From Azorinus chamasolen (Eukaryota; Mollusca; Bivalvia; Cardiida; Solecurtidae): a stretch of DNA of 64,000 nt. The DNA lies in NCBI GenBank assembly GCA_963576725.1, contig OY755237.1:65015423-65079422 (forward strand), given 5' to 3'. This document shows, piece after piece, positions 22,801 through 29,050 of this stretch (within the stretch, counting starts at the first letter, position 1; each line of letters opens with the position of its first letter). Position numbers and translations under genes: made by a program. The notes beneath the pieces were generated by a model. It made no database searches, was not told the DNA's origin, and saw only the letters and a list, made by a program, of their open reading frames with translations.

Positions 22801-23174
22801 GTATTCCTTGATATCCATAATGTCATTATTTCTTACATGAATGTGCATGGAGTAATGTTATTTAGAGATAAATTACTATCCTCAATATTCAAATATATGA
22901 GAATAGGTAGGGTCTTACTCAGGGTGGCTGGAATGATTGGACACAGTTCCGGGGTCGGTGTAGTGCTCACTCTTTGATGGTAAATGTTTGGAGCGCCTGG
23001 CCGCTGGAAGAGGAGCATGGACTTGTTCCCGTCCATTCCTATCAAATTGACCAGTGACAGTGGTATCTTTACTACGTAGAGCGCGTTAAACAGGTATTGG
23101 CTGCCAACAAGCACAAAGGTCAAGGTCAGTAACACTTTGGCGTATTTCCGGGTACATAACACAACCGGAGTCAT
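9883..23174 (-). CDS. B4GALT: Beta-1,4-galactosyltransferase family (GT7) gene, six coding exons, possibly a GalNAc-transferase
   Basis: The gene encodes a Golgi type II membrane glycosyltransferase that adds a beta-1,4-linked sugar to GlcNAc on glycans. Joining 23174-22919, 20645-20413, 14974-14787, 14063-13941, 12047-11952 and 10843-9883 gives 618 residues with every splice phase matching. Visible parts: short cytoplasmic tail, membrane segment about 14-36, stem, GGRFKPRDC (111-119), [11 protein letters not shown] (125-135), FNRA (169-172), metal-binding DVD (195-197), FGGVSA (233-238), catalytic-loop WGGEDDD (257-263), and Met287/His290 of the metal site. Cys78/119 and Cys190/208 match the two family disulfides. 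Leu232 replaces the Tyr that favours UDP-Gal in vertebrate B4GALT1. A basic tail follows residue 345. The introns are full of MITEs and minisatellites. Confidence 0.93.
11005..11230 (-). mobile_element. MITE, family TTAA-A (reverse), in B4GALT intron 5
   Basis: 'cctgttctatgtttatttca' at the left and GAGGGAAAGGGTTAA at the right. One half of the central palindrome is deleted ('cagacggctcctatactctg'). Confidence 0.65.
11336..11531 (+). mobile_element. MITE, family TTAA-L, in B4GALT intron 5
   Basis: 'ttagccctttcagtgtggga' at the left and TCGAATGGGTTAA at the right. The centre 'gatgagagggctcctagagg' lacks its second arm. Confidence 0.6.
11665..11843. mobile_element. Degenerate MITE, family TA-D
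   Basis: CAGTAAAGTTTCACTAACCC at the left with 'ggtggttggttaatgcagag' and a decayed right arm 'aagtggtcgcaatagc'. It lies about 110 bp beyond the exon 5 donor. Confidence 0.5.
11952..12047 (-). CDS. B4GALT: B4GALT exon 5
   Basis: Encodes residues 267-298: [20 protein letters not shown] then [11 protein letters not shown]. Met287 and His290 align with the metal-site Met344 and His347 of bovine B4GALT1. NLT at 272-274 is an N-glycosylation sequon. Acceptor TTTGTTTCAG|GA; donor CAAAG|GTGAGC. The hexamer array starts about 30 bp upstream of this exon. Confidence 0.93.
12075..13505. repeat. Hexamer minisatellite (CAGTAC/TAGTAC type) of about 1.4 kb
   Basis: Arrays of 6-bp units CAGTAC, TAGTAC, TAGCAT, CAGTAT and TATCAC form local 18-bp higher-order units such as CAGTACTAGTACTAGCAT near 12560-12650. 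It fills most of B4GALT intron 4. Because the period is a multiple of three, long spurious frames rich in LVLVL or STSTS run on both strands. The right edge merges into an H-type MITE palindrome near 13505. Confidence 0.9.
13505..13570. mobile_element. Right half of a TTAA-H type palindrome
   Basis: 'gttactcggcgtctcatg' followed by 'gatccaatctgtttgcatag' and 'gtaatcac' matches the right arm of H elements at 30660 and 32640. The left arm is replaced by the hexamer array. Confidence 0.6.
13737..13916 (+). mobile_element. MITE, family TTAA-L, in B4GALT intron 4
   Basis: TTAACCCTTTCTGTGCTGGA at the left and CGTTTCAAGGGTTAA at the right. The central palindrome is mostly lost. It ends 24 bp past the exon 4 donor. 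Confidence 0.65.
13941..14063 (-). CDS. B4GALT: B4GALT exon 4: WGGEDDD catalytic loop
   Basis: Encodes residues 226-266: [20 protein letters not shown], then [20 protein letters not shown]. The loop WGGEDDD with its catalytic Glu is intact. In YAQLFGG the Leu stands where vertebrate B4GALT1 has Tyr289. Acceptor CGTTTTAG|AT; donor AGACG|GTAAGA. A family K MITE begins 21 bp upstream of the acceptor. Confidence 0.95.
14087..14447. mobile_element. MITE, family TA-K, in B4GALT intron 3
   Basis: TA-flanked, ends CAGTGCTCCCTCCCTACAAC and GTTGTAGAGAGGGAGCACTG. The centre is a long perfect hairpin: 'gaccactctttagaatcgtc' meets its complement at about 14235-14280. Length about 361 bp. The left end is 21 bp from the exon 4 acceptor. 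Confidence 0.8.
14562..14757. mobile_element. MITE, family TA-E, in B4GALT intron 3
   Basis: CAGTAAAACCAGTCTAAAGC at the left and AAACAGGTTCTACTG at the right, with arms 'aatgcagaaagctcctatag' and a partly decayed partner. Ends 29 bp from the exon 3 donor. Confidence 0.7.
14787..14974 (-). CDS. B4GALT: B4GALT exon 3: DVD metal-binding motif
   Basis: Encodes residues 164-225: [36 protein letters not shown] and [13 protein letters not shown]. The usual FNRAKLLN has Leu in place of Lys. Acceptor GGCTGTTTCAG|GC, donor TATAA|GTATGT. A family E MITE lies 29 bp past the donor. Confidence 0.95.
15218..15320. mobile_element. Truncated MITE, family TA-E
   Basis: CAGTAGAACCCTTCCTAAGC and 'ttaagctaccgcctgcctta' remain, joined by deletion of the central hairpin. 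Confidence 0.5.
15336..15584 (+). mobile_element. MITE, family TTAA-J, in B4GALT intron 2
   Basis: TTAACACTTTCGGCGCCAAT at the left. The perfect hairpin CAGATGCCGCC / GGCGGCATCTG at about 15395-15422 has T:A where other J copies have C:G in both arms. The right end is GTTGGCGCCAAAAGAGTAAA. Confidence 0.7.
15587..15761 (+). mobile_element. Partial MITE, family TTAA-B
   Basis: 'tttgcaaacagagcagacac', 'ccgtctaatcag' and 'ctgaatattcatgaagtaaa' are B modules. The left terminus is missing. Confidence 0.5.
15762..16192. repeat. 43-bp minisatellite, about 10 copies, in B4GALT intron 2
   Basis: The block CCGAGAGGGTTAAGCCTTCC recurs every 43 bp (first step 42) from 15776 to about 16162, nearly identical each time. 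Each unit holds a MITE-like junction: a right end GAGGGTTAA fused at TTAA to a left end TTAAGCCTTCCCTGTTGAAT. Confidence 0.9.
16193..16277 (+). mobile_element. Right half of a TTAA-G element with B-type tail
   Basis: 'ggagcaaattctctatttat' then 'cacaatggtttcaataggtg' is the right arm of G. The end 'gcgtatttatggaggaaatg' GTTAA is the terminus of B elements. Confidence 0.6.
16282..16434. mobile_element. MITE, family TA-E (left end lost)
   Basis: 'gcttaatgaagggcaaaagt', tip AAAGCTCCTATATAGGAGCTTT, right end GACAGGTTCTACTG then TA. Confidence 0.65.
16527..16736. mobile_element. MITE, family TA-C, in B4GALT intron 2
   Basis: Full-length with TA on both sides. The tip has an extra six bases, CGCTCCTATACATGTAGGAG, lengthening the loop. 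Confidence 0.8.
16847..17085 (-). mobile_element. MITE, family TTAA-A (reverse, ends decayed)
   Basis: 'acctactgaatatcaatgga', 'gaaatatggaagttgaaaca' and centre 'gacggatcctataggagacg' match A; terminal TTAA is not preserved. Confidence 0.6.
17312..17720 (+). mobile_element. MITE, family TTAA-L, split by an A element
   Basis: Left part TTAACCCTCTCAGTGTGAG to 'taacacgtttctttaa'; right part resumes 'agtcacggtaagcttgaccc'. The split is at TTAA. Confidence 0.6.
17423..17672 (+). mobile_element. MITE, family TTAA-A, nested in L
   Basis: Good full-length A copy: TTAACCCTTTCCCTCATATA ... CAGGGAAAGGGTTAA, hairpin GACGGCTCCTAGAGGAGCCG in the module 'gcaaacagagtagaccc', then the A-specific arm 'gctacaatgttccacc'. 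Length 250 bp including both TTAA. Confidence 0.85.
17745..17822. mobile_element. K-type hairpin fragment
   Basis: 'ctcgaccaaactcgaagag' and 'acgattctaaagattggtca' resemble the K hairpin but the outer arms are 'tttctcgaccaaa' / 'tttggtcgagaaa'. Confidence 0.45.
17828..18435. repeat. 49-bp higher-order minisatellite in B4GALT intron 2
   Basis: Built from about 10-bp units such as AGGTCTAACC and AGGTATCACA. TAGGTTGGCCAGG recurs at 49-bp steps between about 17999 and 18317, with one 24-bp step near 18150. Flanks hold simpler, more diverged units. Confidence 0.9.
18522..18726. mobile_element. MITE, family TA-D, in B4GALT intron 2
   Basis: Full-length: CAGTAGAACTCCTCTTATGC and AGAGGGGTTCTACTG with TA. 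Arms 'taatgcaggaaaaaagtaat' meet at AAAGCTCATAGAGGAGCTTT. Confidence 0.8.
18869..19090 (+). mobile_element. Degenerate MITE, family TTAA-B
   Basis: 'gcctttcaccccatatcatt', 'tctacagtttctacc' and right end CAACAGTGAAAGGTTTAA. The central hairpin is reduced. Confidence 0.5.
19087..19329 (-). mobile_element. MITE, family TTAA-B (reverse), inverted to its neighbour
   Basis: Begins at the TTAA ending the previous copy, so the two are inverted around one TTAA. Hairpin 'cagatagcccctacagtagcc' is imperfect. Right end ATGACGGAAAGGGTTAA. Confidence 0.6.
19330..20172. other. Intron 2 sequence of B4GALT, nothing recognised
   Basis: AT-rich. A fragment 'acgtaactcggatataact' near 20032 recalls a Tigger terminus, but no paired end was found. 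Confidence 0.4.
20174..20360. mobile_element. MITE, family TA-D, next to B4GALT exon 2
   Basis: CAGTAGAATTCCTCTAATGC at the left, CGCATTAGAGGGATTTACTG at the right. The tip GCTCC palindrome is deleted ('attgcagctttctgcg'). Lies 52 bp beyond the exon 2 donor. Confidence 0.7.
20413..20645 (-). CDS. B4GALT: B4GALT exon 2: start of the catalytic domain
   Basis: Encodes residues 86-163: [25 protein letters not shown] and [15 protein letters not shown], all diagnostic of GT7. Acceptor ACTTTTAAACAG|AG, donor GAAATA|GTGAGT, phases 1 in and 0 out. A family C MITE ends only 12 bp upstream of the acceptor AG and a family D MITE starts 52 bp past the exon. Confidence 0.95.
20659..20826. mobile_element. 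MITE, family TA-C, abutting the exon 2 acceptor
   Basis: TA at 20657-20658, then CAGTAAAACCTCTCTATAAC; the right half of the hairpin is deleted ('aacgctccaatagcc'). On the gene strand the MITE end TTTTACTGTA is followed by CTTTTAAACAG|exon 2, so the element supplies the branch-point region. Confidence 0.8.
20860..21050 (+). mobile_element. Partial MITE, family TTAA-B, broken by C
   Basis: 'ccacgcctttgcaaacagag', hairpin 'gacggctcctgtagcagtcc', then 'cagtttctgccaaagccaaa' where the next C element starts. Confidence 0.5.
21057..21245. mobile_element. MITE, family TA-C, symmetric tip deletion
   Basis: Ends intact with TA. The tip is GTAAAACATGCATTATGTTT, so the GCTCC block is lost from both arms while the pairing of 'aaggtgaaagtaaaac' remains. 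Confidence 0.75.
21246..21660. other. B4GALT intron 1, nothing recognised
   Basis: AT-rich stretch with no repeat ends and no coding signal that I can support. Confidence 0.45.
21665..21795 (+). mobile_element. Fragment of TTAA-H/H2 palindrome
   Basis: 'acagtttggatcctgacgag' and 'gttattcggcgtttcatccg' match the H centre; termini absent. Confidence 0.45.
21853..22081 (+). mobile_element. MITE, family TTAA-G, first of a stack of three
   Basis: TTAATCCGTTCCCTCCTATT to GAGGGGAATGGGTTAA. Hairpin 'gagcattggtgcaacaggag' is imperfect. TTAA 22078-22081 is shared with the next element. Confidence 0.7.
22078..22332 (+). mobile_element. MITE, family TTAA-B, middle of the stack
   Basis: TTAACCCTGTACGTGATAGA, module 'tttgcaaacaaggtagacta', hairpin 'cagacagctcctgtaggaac', right end TACGTAAGGTGTAATTAA shared with the next G. 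Confidence 0.6.
22329..22563 (+). mobile_element. MITE, family TTAA-G, last of the stack
   Basis: TTAACCCATTCCCTCATATT; hairpin GAGCATTTGTTCCTATGGAG with 'caaatgctctatttatcaca'. The right end decays near 'ttgctaattaa'. Confidence 0.65.
22632..22865 (+). mobile_element. MITE, family TTAA-B, past the exon 1 donor
   Basis: 'ccagttactccataaatatg', hairpin 'gacggctcccgtagggaccg', right part 'catgaatgtgcatggagtaa'. Ends about 53 bp beyond the B4GALT exon 1 donor. A piece of a TA-E element (22565-22630) precedes it. Confidence 0.55.
22919..23174 (-). CDS. B4GALT: B4GALT exon 1: signal anchor and stem
   Basis: Encodes residues 1-85 plus one base. The ATG at 23174 gives [13 protein letters not shown] and then a hydrophobic segment, the normal short-tail type II layout. 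An in-frame ATG at 23294 would add a second hydrophobic stretch; I prefer 23174 because an acceptor-like CTTTAACTTGTTCAG ends at 23213, just upstream. Near the end, [11 protein letters not shown] matches the conserved Cys of the family. Donor CTGA|GTAAGA. If the acceptor is used, a non-coding 5' exon lies further upstream. Confidence 0.85.
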
Positions 23175-23571
23175 TTTATGATATGTTTCTAGCGTTACAA
23201 GAATTATAACAACTGAACAAGTTAAAGTTAAAATCAGAATGCCACTGAAGTCACCATGGAAACAGACGTTTCGGACACTCAGTGTACACCTCACGCCAAC
23301 TCATCCAAACGCCATGTTGACGAGTGTGTACGGAAAATCACATGGTAAGATTTCTTTGTTTGTTTCTTTCCTGATACTGATGAGATTTCCAAGCTATAAA
23401 CCTGCAAAAAGAATAAACGCAAGATAATTCATTCACCAGTCATTCGTTATGTAGCACAGAAAAATATGTCTTAAAAAGCAGGTGATTGCTTAACAAAGGG
23501 CAAAAGTAATGCAGAAAGCTCCAATATGAACATTCGGCATTGCTTTCGTCCTGTGTTGAGCTACCATCTGT

Positions 23572-23818
23572 TTAACCCTTTCACCGCCAATGTCGTATAA
23601 ATGCACCAAGACAAATAGTGCAGTCCCAGATCAGACGCCGCCTTTTCAAGGCGGTGTCTGATCAGGGACGTCTTTTTTTTGTCTCATTCTCTATTTCTGT
23701 CTCTGTGTTTTATTCCTTTGAAATTTGCATTTATTTATCTCATTTCCTTATTGTATTGAATGATTTAACAACAATTGGATTGCAGGAGACAATTAGAATT
23801 TGGCGCCGAAGGGGTTAA
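23572..23818 (+). mobile_element. MITE, family TTAA-J, left member of an inverted pair
   Basis: TTAACCCTTTCACCGCCAAT ... GGCGCCGAAGGGGTTAA. Hairpin CAGACGCCGCCTTTTCAAGG with partner GGCGGTGTCTGATC at about 23626-23665. Confidence 0.85.
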
Positions 23819-24060
23819 CCCTTTCGGCGCCAAATTTCTAATTGTCGTCTGCAATCCAAGCTTGTTAAATCATTCAGTAAAATAAGGAAATGAGATAAAT
23901 AAATGCAAATTTCAAAGGAATAGAGCACATATATAGAAATACAGATTGAGACAAATAGTGAAGTCCCTGATCAGACGCCGCCTTGAAAAGGCGGCGTCTG
24001 ATCTGGGACTGCATTATTTGTCGTGGTGTTTTTACTCGACTGCGGCGGTGAAAGGGTTAA
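23815..24060 (-). mobile_element. MITE, family TTAA-J, right member of the inverted pair
   Basis: TTAACCCTTTCGGCGCCAAA ... GGCGGTGAAAGGGTTAA. Mirror image of the left member around TTAA 23815-23818, making a palindrome of about 490 bp. Confidence 0.85.
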
Positions 24061-24110
24061 AGACCCGTATTTAGAAATCTTTTTTAGCGGTCGCAAAATA
24101 CATGTTCTAG

Positions 24111-24536
24111 TGTTACATCAAATTCAGTGATATTAGCTCATTAGTCAGAAATCTTATCTTTGAAAAAAGCGAACAGCATTGATTCGGATTAGCTGTTGCT
24201 TTGGAAACATGGAGGTTTACCTAGTTCAAACACTGCCATTCATTTACCAGTAGCTGAAATGTATTGTCAAACTAAATTTGAACAATTACAGGTAGTGCGG
24301 ACCAAGATCAGTGCAAACAGTGCACTTACACAAGCAACATGTGCCAATCTGTCTACACTGTTTGCAATGTAGAAAGGTTGATTTTCGTTAACCATTTAGT
24401 ATATGACACGGGACGTCTAAAATATAGAAACATTGAAAAGCCGATTAGCAAGCTATATGGATAAAACCACAGCAGATGTATGTGTTCGATAGATATGACA
24501 ACAACGCCTGGATGACGCCTGTAAGGTTATGCCGCC
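24111..24536. other. No gene recognised
   Basis: Contains one M-like scrap ('gtgcggaccaagatcagtgc' near 24294, 'ctacactgtttgcaa' near 24352). Otherwise unassigned. Confidence 0.4.
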
Positions 24537-24788
24537 TTAACCCTTCGCATGCTATTCACGTCAATATACCTACCTGTAAATAGCGAAGACCCAGATGAGA
24601 AGTTCCTGCAGAAGCTGTCTCATCAGGGTCTGCACTATTTACAAATTGATTGTGCAACCAGTGCACTCCACAGCAGTGGTTGCACAGCGAAATAGTGTAC
24701 ACAGTGAAGATATAATTATGTAATTATACAACAGGGCATGGGTAAAGAAGAAGAAATGTATTTTAAAATTCAGCAAGAGAAGGGTTAA
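24537..24788 (+). mobile_element. MITE, family TTAA-I
   Basis: TTAACCCTTCGCATGCTATT to GCAAGAGAAGGGTTAA; hairpin 'gagaagttcctgcagaagct' is imperfect. The arm 'ccagtgcactccacagcag' is intact. Confidence 0.75.
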
Positions 24789-24876
24789 TCATCAAACTTC
24801 AAGAGCACGTAAGGAATGTGTCTGGCGAGATGGATGATCAAGTCATTTCCTAGCTCAAATACATTATATAAGACAT

Positions 24877-25204
24877 AGTAAAACCCCTCTAGAGCGACCA
24901 CTTTATTAATAAACACAGCTGTCTGTAAAACCGGTGACTTCTTATTACATGGCTGCTTTCATTATACGCAGAATGACATGCTTCAGGTTTTCATTTCACA
25001 CAGTAAAAGATGCTTTCATTACACACTGTTAAATAATTATGCTGTGTGGTTTCATTTCACACAGTACCATCCTTTTTATTTAATGCAGGGTGAACGTCAT
25101 GCAGAAAGCTTCTACGTGACTTTCACCCTGCATTAAGCTGCCACCTGTCTCTAAGACCGATATTTATACTAAATTAATTATCCAATTTAGAGGGTGTCTA
25201 CTGT
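24877..25204. mobile_element. Composite of TA-D left end and TA-F right end
   Basis: Left 'agtaaaacccctctagagcg'; right 'gcagggtgaacgtcatgcag' to GTCTACTG and TA. Between them 'ggctttcatt' / 'tttcatttcacacagta' repeats appear, unlike either family. Confidence 0.5.
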
Positions 25205-25318
25205 ATTTGTATTCTGGAGATATTATCATAGGATTACTTACATAGTCTGAATATATAATCTGCACAATTAATATGTAGGAACTCTCTGCTCAGAGCAATT
25301 GGCTTATATGGTATAGAT

Positions 25319-25500
25319 CTGGGTCCATGCTTATAAAACTTTTAGTTGAGTCTGAGTTCGTTCTCAAGTTTTTGATTGGTCAGATTTGAGCCTGTGGCTC
25401 AAATCTGACCAATCAAAAGCTTGAGAACTCAAATCTGACCAATCAAAAGCTTGAGAACGATCTCAGACTCAACTAAAAAGCTTTATAAGCATGGACCCTG
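25319..25500. mobile_element. Palindromic element with a duplicated arm segment
   Basis: GGGTCCATGCTTATAAAACT at the left pairs with CTTTATAAGCATGGACCCT at the right. The arm piece 'ctcaaatctgaccaatcaaa' occurs twice in tandem on the right (about 25402 and 25428), so one arm is longer. A related fragment is at 35235. Confidence 0.65.
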
Positions 25501-25608
25501 ATTCTCTAGACTACTATTTGCCATGGCGATAAATTGCCTTATTTTATTTAATACATTCATATGTTCATAATGAACGGAGTATTGCATGAATATTCATCAA
25601 GTAACGAG

Positions 25609-26479
25609 TTAACCCTTTTTTGTTCTATTGTATTCCAAATTCCGGTACCTACTGAATATTCATGGACAGCATAGTTATAATGGTATATAAAAGGTGAAAC
25701 AGTGTAACCATTTTGCAAAGTAAAGAAACAGATCTATCAAATGAAGGGGTCAGTGCAAGATGGTACCTAACTCCATTTTTTTTTTAAAAAAAAAATGGAG
25801 TTAGAACCACTGTAGCATGGATTTAACTTTTTCCTCATGATAACGTTCCGAAAATGTGTGATATTTACGTTTAAACAGAAAAAATGGTGTTCACAAGAAT
25901 ATTACAAAGGTGCTATCTCCAAGATGGATTTAGGACCTTTGTTGCATATGCACGTAAATACATACATAGTAGATTGGACATAATAAAACTAGCTGCCTGA
26001 ATTTTGAGTGTTTTAGATATTCCGGTTAGTATTTATTACTAAATTTATGGATTTCAGTTACAGAAATTAATATTATGTTGTAAAATTGAAGAATTAACCT
26101 CAATAAATGTATGAAAAGAAAAGAAAATACAAATTTTGCATAAATATAATTGGACTTAGGTCCCATTTTGCCTAAACATAATTCATAAAAAACAGTATTT
26201 TTACAATTAATCTTTTATTAACACTTCAGCATTCCCACAATTTCAGTAGTTTCACATATAAATGGTAAATCATCAATCGTTGAATGTTTTACAAATTTGT
26301 CACACTTAACCCAAAATTTCACAAAAATCCGATTTTCTCCACTTTTCAAAATAATGGACTTGGGTACCATCTTGCACTGACCCCTTCAAATTTCAAAACA
26401 GCAAACAGAGCATACACTGATCTGGGTCTACTCTGTTTGCAAATGTGTGAAAATGCGCTTATATGAAGGAAAGGGTTAA
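25609..26479 (-). mobile_element. MITE, family TTAA-A (reverse), split by another transposon
   Basis: TTAACCCTTTTTTGTTCTAT ... then after the insert 'gcaaacagagcatacactga' to GAAGGAAAGGGTTAA. Half of the hairpin is lost. Confidence 0.7.
25743..26387. mobile_element. 645-bp inverted-repeat element inside an A MITE
   Basis: GAAGGGGTCAGTGCAAGATG at the left is matched by CATCTTGCACTGACCCCTTC at the right. AAAT occurs on both sides (25739-25742, 26388-26391), a possible target duplication. Near the left end lies a perfect hairpin of about 38 bp, CTAACTCCA + T tract / A tract + TGGAGTTAG. No transposase frame. Confidence 0.7.
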
Positions 26480-26617
26480 CTTAATCCGAATGCACTAATA
26501 AGAAATATTTACGTAGTTTCAATTTCCGGGATTGACAAAGGAAACAGCAGTGAACTATATAAAATAAAGGTTCACTGACTTATAATCTGCTGAATAATTC
26601 AGAATGTCTTCTCCATA

Positions 26618-26978
26618 CAGTGCTCCCTCTCTACAACGACACCATTTGGGATACGAATATTGTATGTGTTGTTCAGAGGGAGTTGTTATAGGGAGGGAAA
26701 ATCAAACATAATCAGCTTGTTTGCAGATCCCCAGATAAGGTGTATTTCGAGAACTAAAACCGTTATGCCTCCATCAAACCCTATGTTGTGACCACTCTTT
26801 AGAATCGTCACAAAGTGACGATTCTAAAGAGTGGTCACAACATAGGGTTTGATGGAAGCATAAAGAAAATACGATGGAAAAAGTTGTTTCTGGAGCCTTG
26901 TTGTTTCGGAAACAGTGACATGCGTTGTTGTAAGGAGGGATTCGTTATTGAGAGGGCCGTTGTAGGGAGGGAGCACTG
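26618..26978. mobile_element. MITE, family TA-K (full length)
   Basis: TA-flanked; CAGTGCTCCCTCTCTACAAC and GTTGTAGGGAGGGAGCACTG. Hairpin arms 'aaaccctatgttgtgaccac' at about 26777-26857 are perfectly paired around GTCACAAAGTGAC. Confidence 0.85.
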
Positions 26979-27079
26979 TATCTGAATATTAATTTAACCA
27001 AAAACATCGAAATTTATCACTGAAGAAATCATTTTATGGTAAACAGTACAGATCCTGATCAAAGGGTTTCCTCGGGAAC

Positions 27080-27185
27080 ATGTGGTAGTTTTAATGCAGT
27101 CCAGAATAAAAATTGCAGAAAACTCCTGTAAGGGTTTTCTGTATCAGTTTTAGCTGTATTAAGCAACCACCTGTTTTTACACACA
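27080..27185. mobile_element. Degenerate TA-E fragment
   Basis: 'aacatgtggtagttttaatg', tip AAACTCCTGTAAGGGTTTTC, 'ttaagcaaccacctg'. It is preceded (27045-27075) by an M-like scrap. Confidence 0.4.
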
Positions 27186-27189
27186 CTTG

Positions 27190-27400
27190 TTAACCCTTAC
27201 AGTGCGGGACACGAGTCACTAATGTCCTTTGCAAACAGTGTAGACCCAGATAAGAGGGCTCTTAGAAGAGCCCTCTCATCATGGTCTGCACTGTTTGTCA
27301 TGTTACACCTTTCTCTAGAAATATCCCTAAATACTCACCATAAGCTTGACCTGTTTGAAATTTGGAAGAGTCCATTTGAAAATTCAGCGTTGGAAGGTTG
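27190..27400 (+). mobile_element. MITE, family TTAA-L
   Basis: TTAACCCTTACAGTGCGGGA; module 'gcaaacagtgtagacccaga'; hairpin AGAGGGCTCTTAGAAGAGCC; then 'catgttacacctttctct'. Reference copy for L, with a decayed right end. Confidence 0.7.
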
Positions 27401-27659
27401 CAACAGCCCCCAGCTTTTACAGACATCCATAGTTATTTTAGAGAAGTTCTTTTGTAATATGCAAATAGTCTAGAACTGTAGAATCAAATCTTTATTAATT
27501 CATAGCAAACGAAGCCGATTAAGATCCCGTTTGATCTATTCTGTTTGCTAAGATGTCAAAAGGTGTCCCTACCAAGTAAACGTCCAAACACATAATATAG
27601 CCTGAAGCATATCGCGTTATGAGAGGGATCATATAAACACACCGAAAACAAAATAGGAC

Positions 27660-27908
27660 TTTACCCCTTTCCTTCATATAAATGCCTTTTCACGCATTTG
27701 CAAACAGAGTCGATCCAGATCAGACGGCTCCTATGGGAGCTGTCTGATCAGAGTCTGCTCTGTTTGCTAATGGAATTTGATAGCTCTGTTTCTATACTTT
27801 CTAAAATGGCTACAATCTTCCACCTTTCATATTCCGTTATAACTATTGTGTCCATGAATATTCAGTAGGTATTAAAATGTGTAAATATAGAACAGGGAAA
27901 AGGGTTAA
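27660..27908 (+). mobile_element. MITE, family TTAA-A
   Basis: 'ttaccccttt' at the left, GGGAAAAGGGTTAA at the right; hairpin GACGGCTCCTATGGGAGCTG. Full length. Confidence 0.8.
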
Positions 27909-27954
27909 GAGAATCATTTCGCTGCCGGGGTGGGGTGAGGAAGGGGGCGAATCT

Positions 27955-28030
27955 ATGAAACCGTTGTGATAAATAGAGCATTTGCTCCATAGGAGCAAAT
28001 GATATATTTATCACAATGGTTTCAAAACTA
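27955..28030. mobile_element. TTAA-G hairpin core only
   Basis: 'gtgataaatagagcatttgc' with tip GCTCCATAGGAGC and partner 'tttatcacaatggtttc'. No termini. Confidence 0.6.
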
Positions 28031-28199
28031 CAAAAGACATGAAAGTCAAATGTTTAAGAATGGTTAGGTTCCCATACGTCTATGATTATCTTTTCAAGCA
28101 GGTTGGATCCGAATGAACTGAAAATTACATGTAGTTCGACTTCTCAACTATTTGATGATACCATTATATTGTCAACATAAATAAAAAAAACAATGAAAA

Positions 28200-28330
28200 A
28201 TGAAGCGACGACAAGTTTTGCAGTCCAAGATCAGACGCAACCTTTTCAAGGCGGAGTCTGATCAGGGACTTCAATTTTGTCTTAAACTCTATCTTTATGT
28301 ACTTTATTCCTTTGAAATTTGCAATATTAA
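28200..28330 (+). mobile_element. Truncated TTAA-J
   Basis: 'gcagtccaagatcagacgca' and 'ggcggagtctgatcagggac', then 'ctttgaaatttgcaatatta' stopping at the TTAA where another J begins. Confidence 0.6.
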
Positions 28331-28572
28331 CCCTTTCACCGCCACAGTCGCATAAATGTCCCACGACAAATAGTGCAGTCCCAGATCAGACGCCGCCTTT
28401 TCAAGCCGGCGTCTGATCAGAGACTTCACTATTTGTCTCAATCTCTATTTCTATATATGTGCTTTATTCCTTTGAAATTTGCATTTATTGATCTCATTTC
28501 CTTATTTTACCGAATGATTTAACAAAATTTGTTTGCAGACGACAATTAGAAATTTGGCGCCGAAAGGATTAA
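28327..28572 (+). mobile_element. MITE, family TTAA-J
   Basis: TTAACCCTTTCACCGCCACA to GGCGCCGAAAGGATTAA. Hairpin GACGCCGCCTTTTCAAGCC is nearly perfect. Full length. Confidence 0.8.
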
Positions 28573-29050
28573 TGACACAGGACAGCAAAAGACTTGTAAT
28601 ATATGACAGCGCATGAGTTAAAAAAAAGTGAAAGCACAAGAGTTCATAAACATGACAGCGAAGGAGATTTCTTAAACATTTGACTTTCATATCTTCAACT
28701 TACCATCAAAATCTAAACAAAATACTCCTGAACAAAAACTGCTGTCAATTGTTCCTACTTTTATTTTTCAGAATATAAAGATGTCCAAATTATGTCTCAG
28801 TTGACTGCAAATTGTTTTAAAGCTAATTGTGACATTTATCACAGAAAACTACATATCAAACTTCCTATCATCTCTCAAACTCAGACAGAAGAATGTACAT
28901 GTAGTTTGCCCTCGTTCGTTTTTATGACACGTTTTGTGACATTTCTGACATCTTACTACAACTTGATTGCTGTATAAGTACATAACATTAACGCGATAAT
29001 GATAACAATGGCACACTGTCCCGATCTGTGGTTAGCGCATGCACGGTCTG
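28573..29050. other. No gene recognised
   Basis: An acceptor-like TTTTATTTTTCAG precedes a short plus-strand frame at 28792-28977, but its translation resembles nothing I know. I do not call it. Confidence 0.4.

Larger units (their letters stand above)
23460..24110. mobile_element. MITE, family TA-E, host of the J pair
   Basis: 'caggtgattgcttaacaaag' and 'tgagctaccatctg' on the left, 'cccgtatttagaaatctttt' and 'agcggtcgcaaa' on the right form one E element. The two J elements sit in its TTAA. Confidence 0.55.

Noticed and set aside
22833..23294. 153-codon minus-strand frame as a single-exon gene
   Set aside because: Its first part would add a second hydrophobic segment upstream of the likely start, and its last part runs past a donor into intron 1 and a MITE.
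28792..28977. 61-codon plus-strand frame after an acceptor-like TTTTTCAG
   Set aside because: No recognisable motif, no donor in phase and AT-rich composition like the surroundings.
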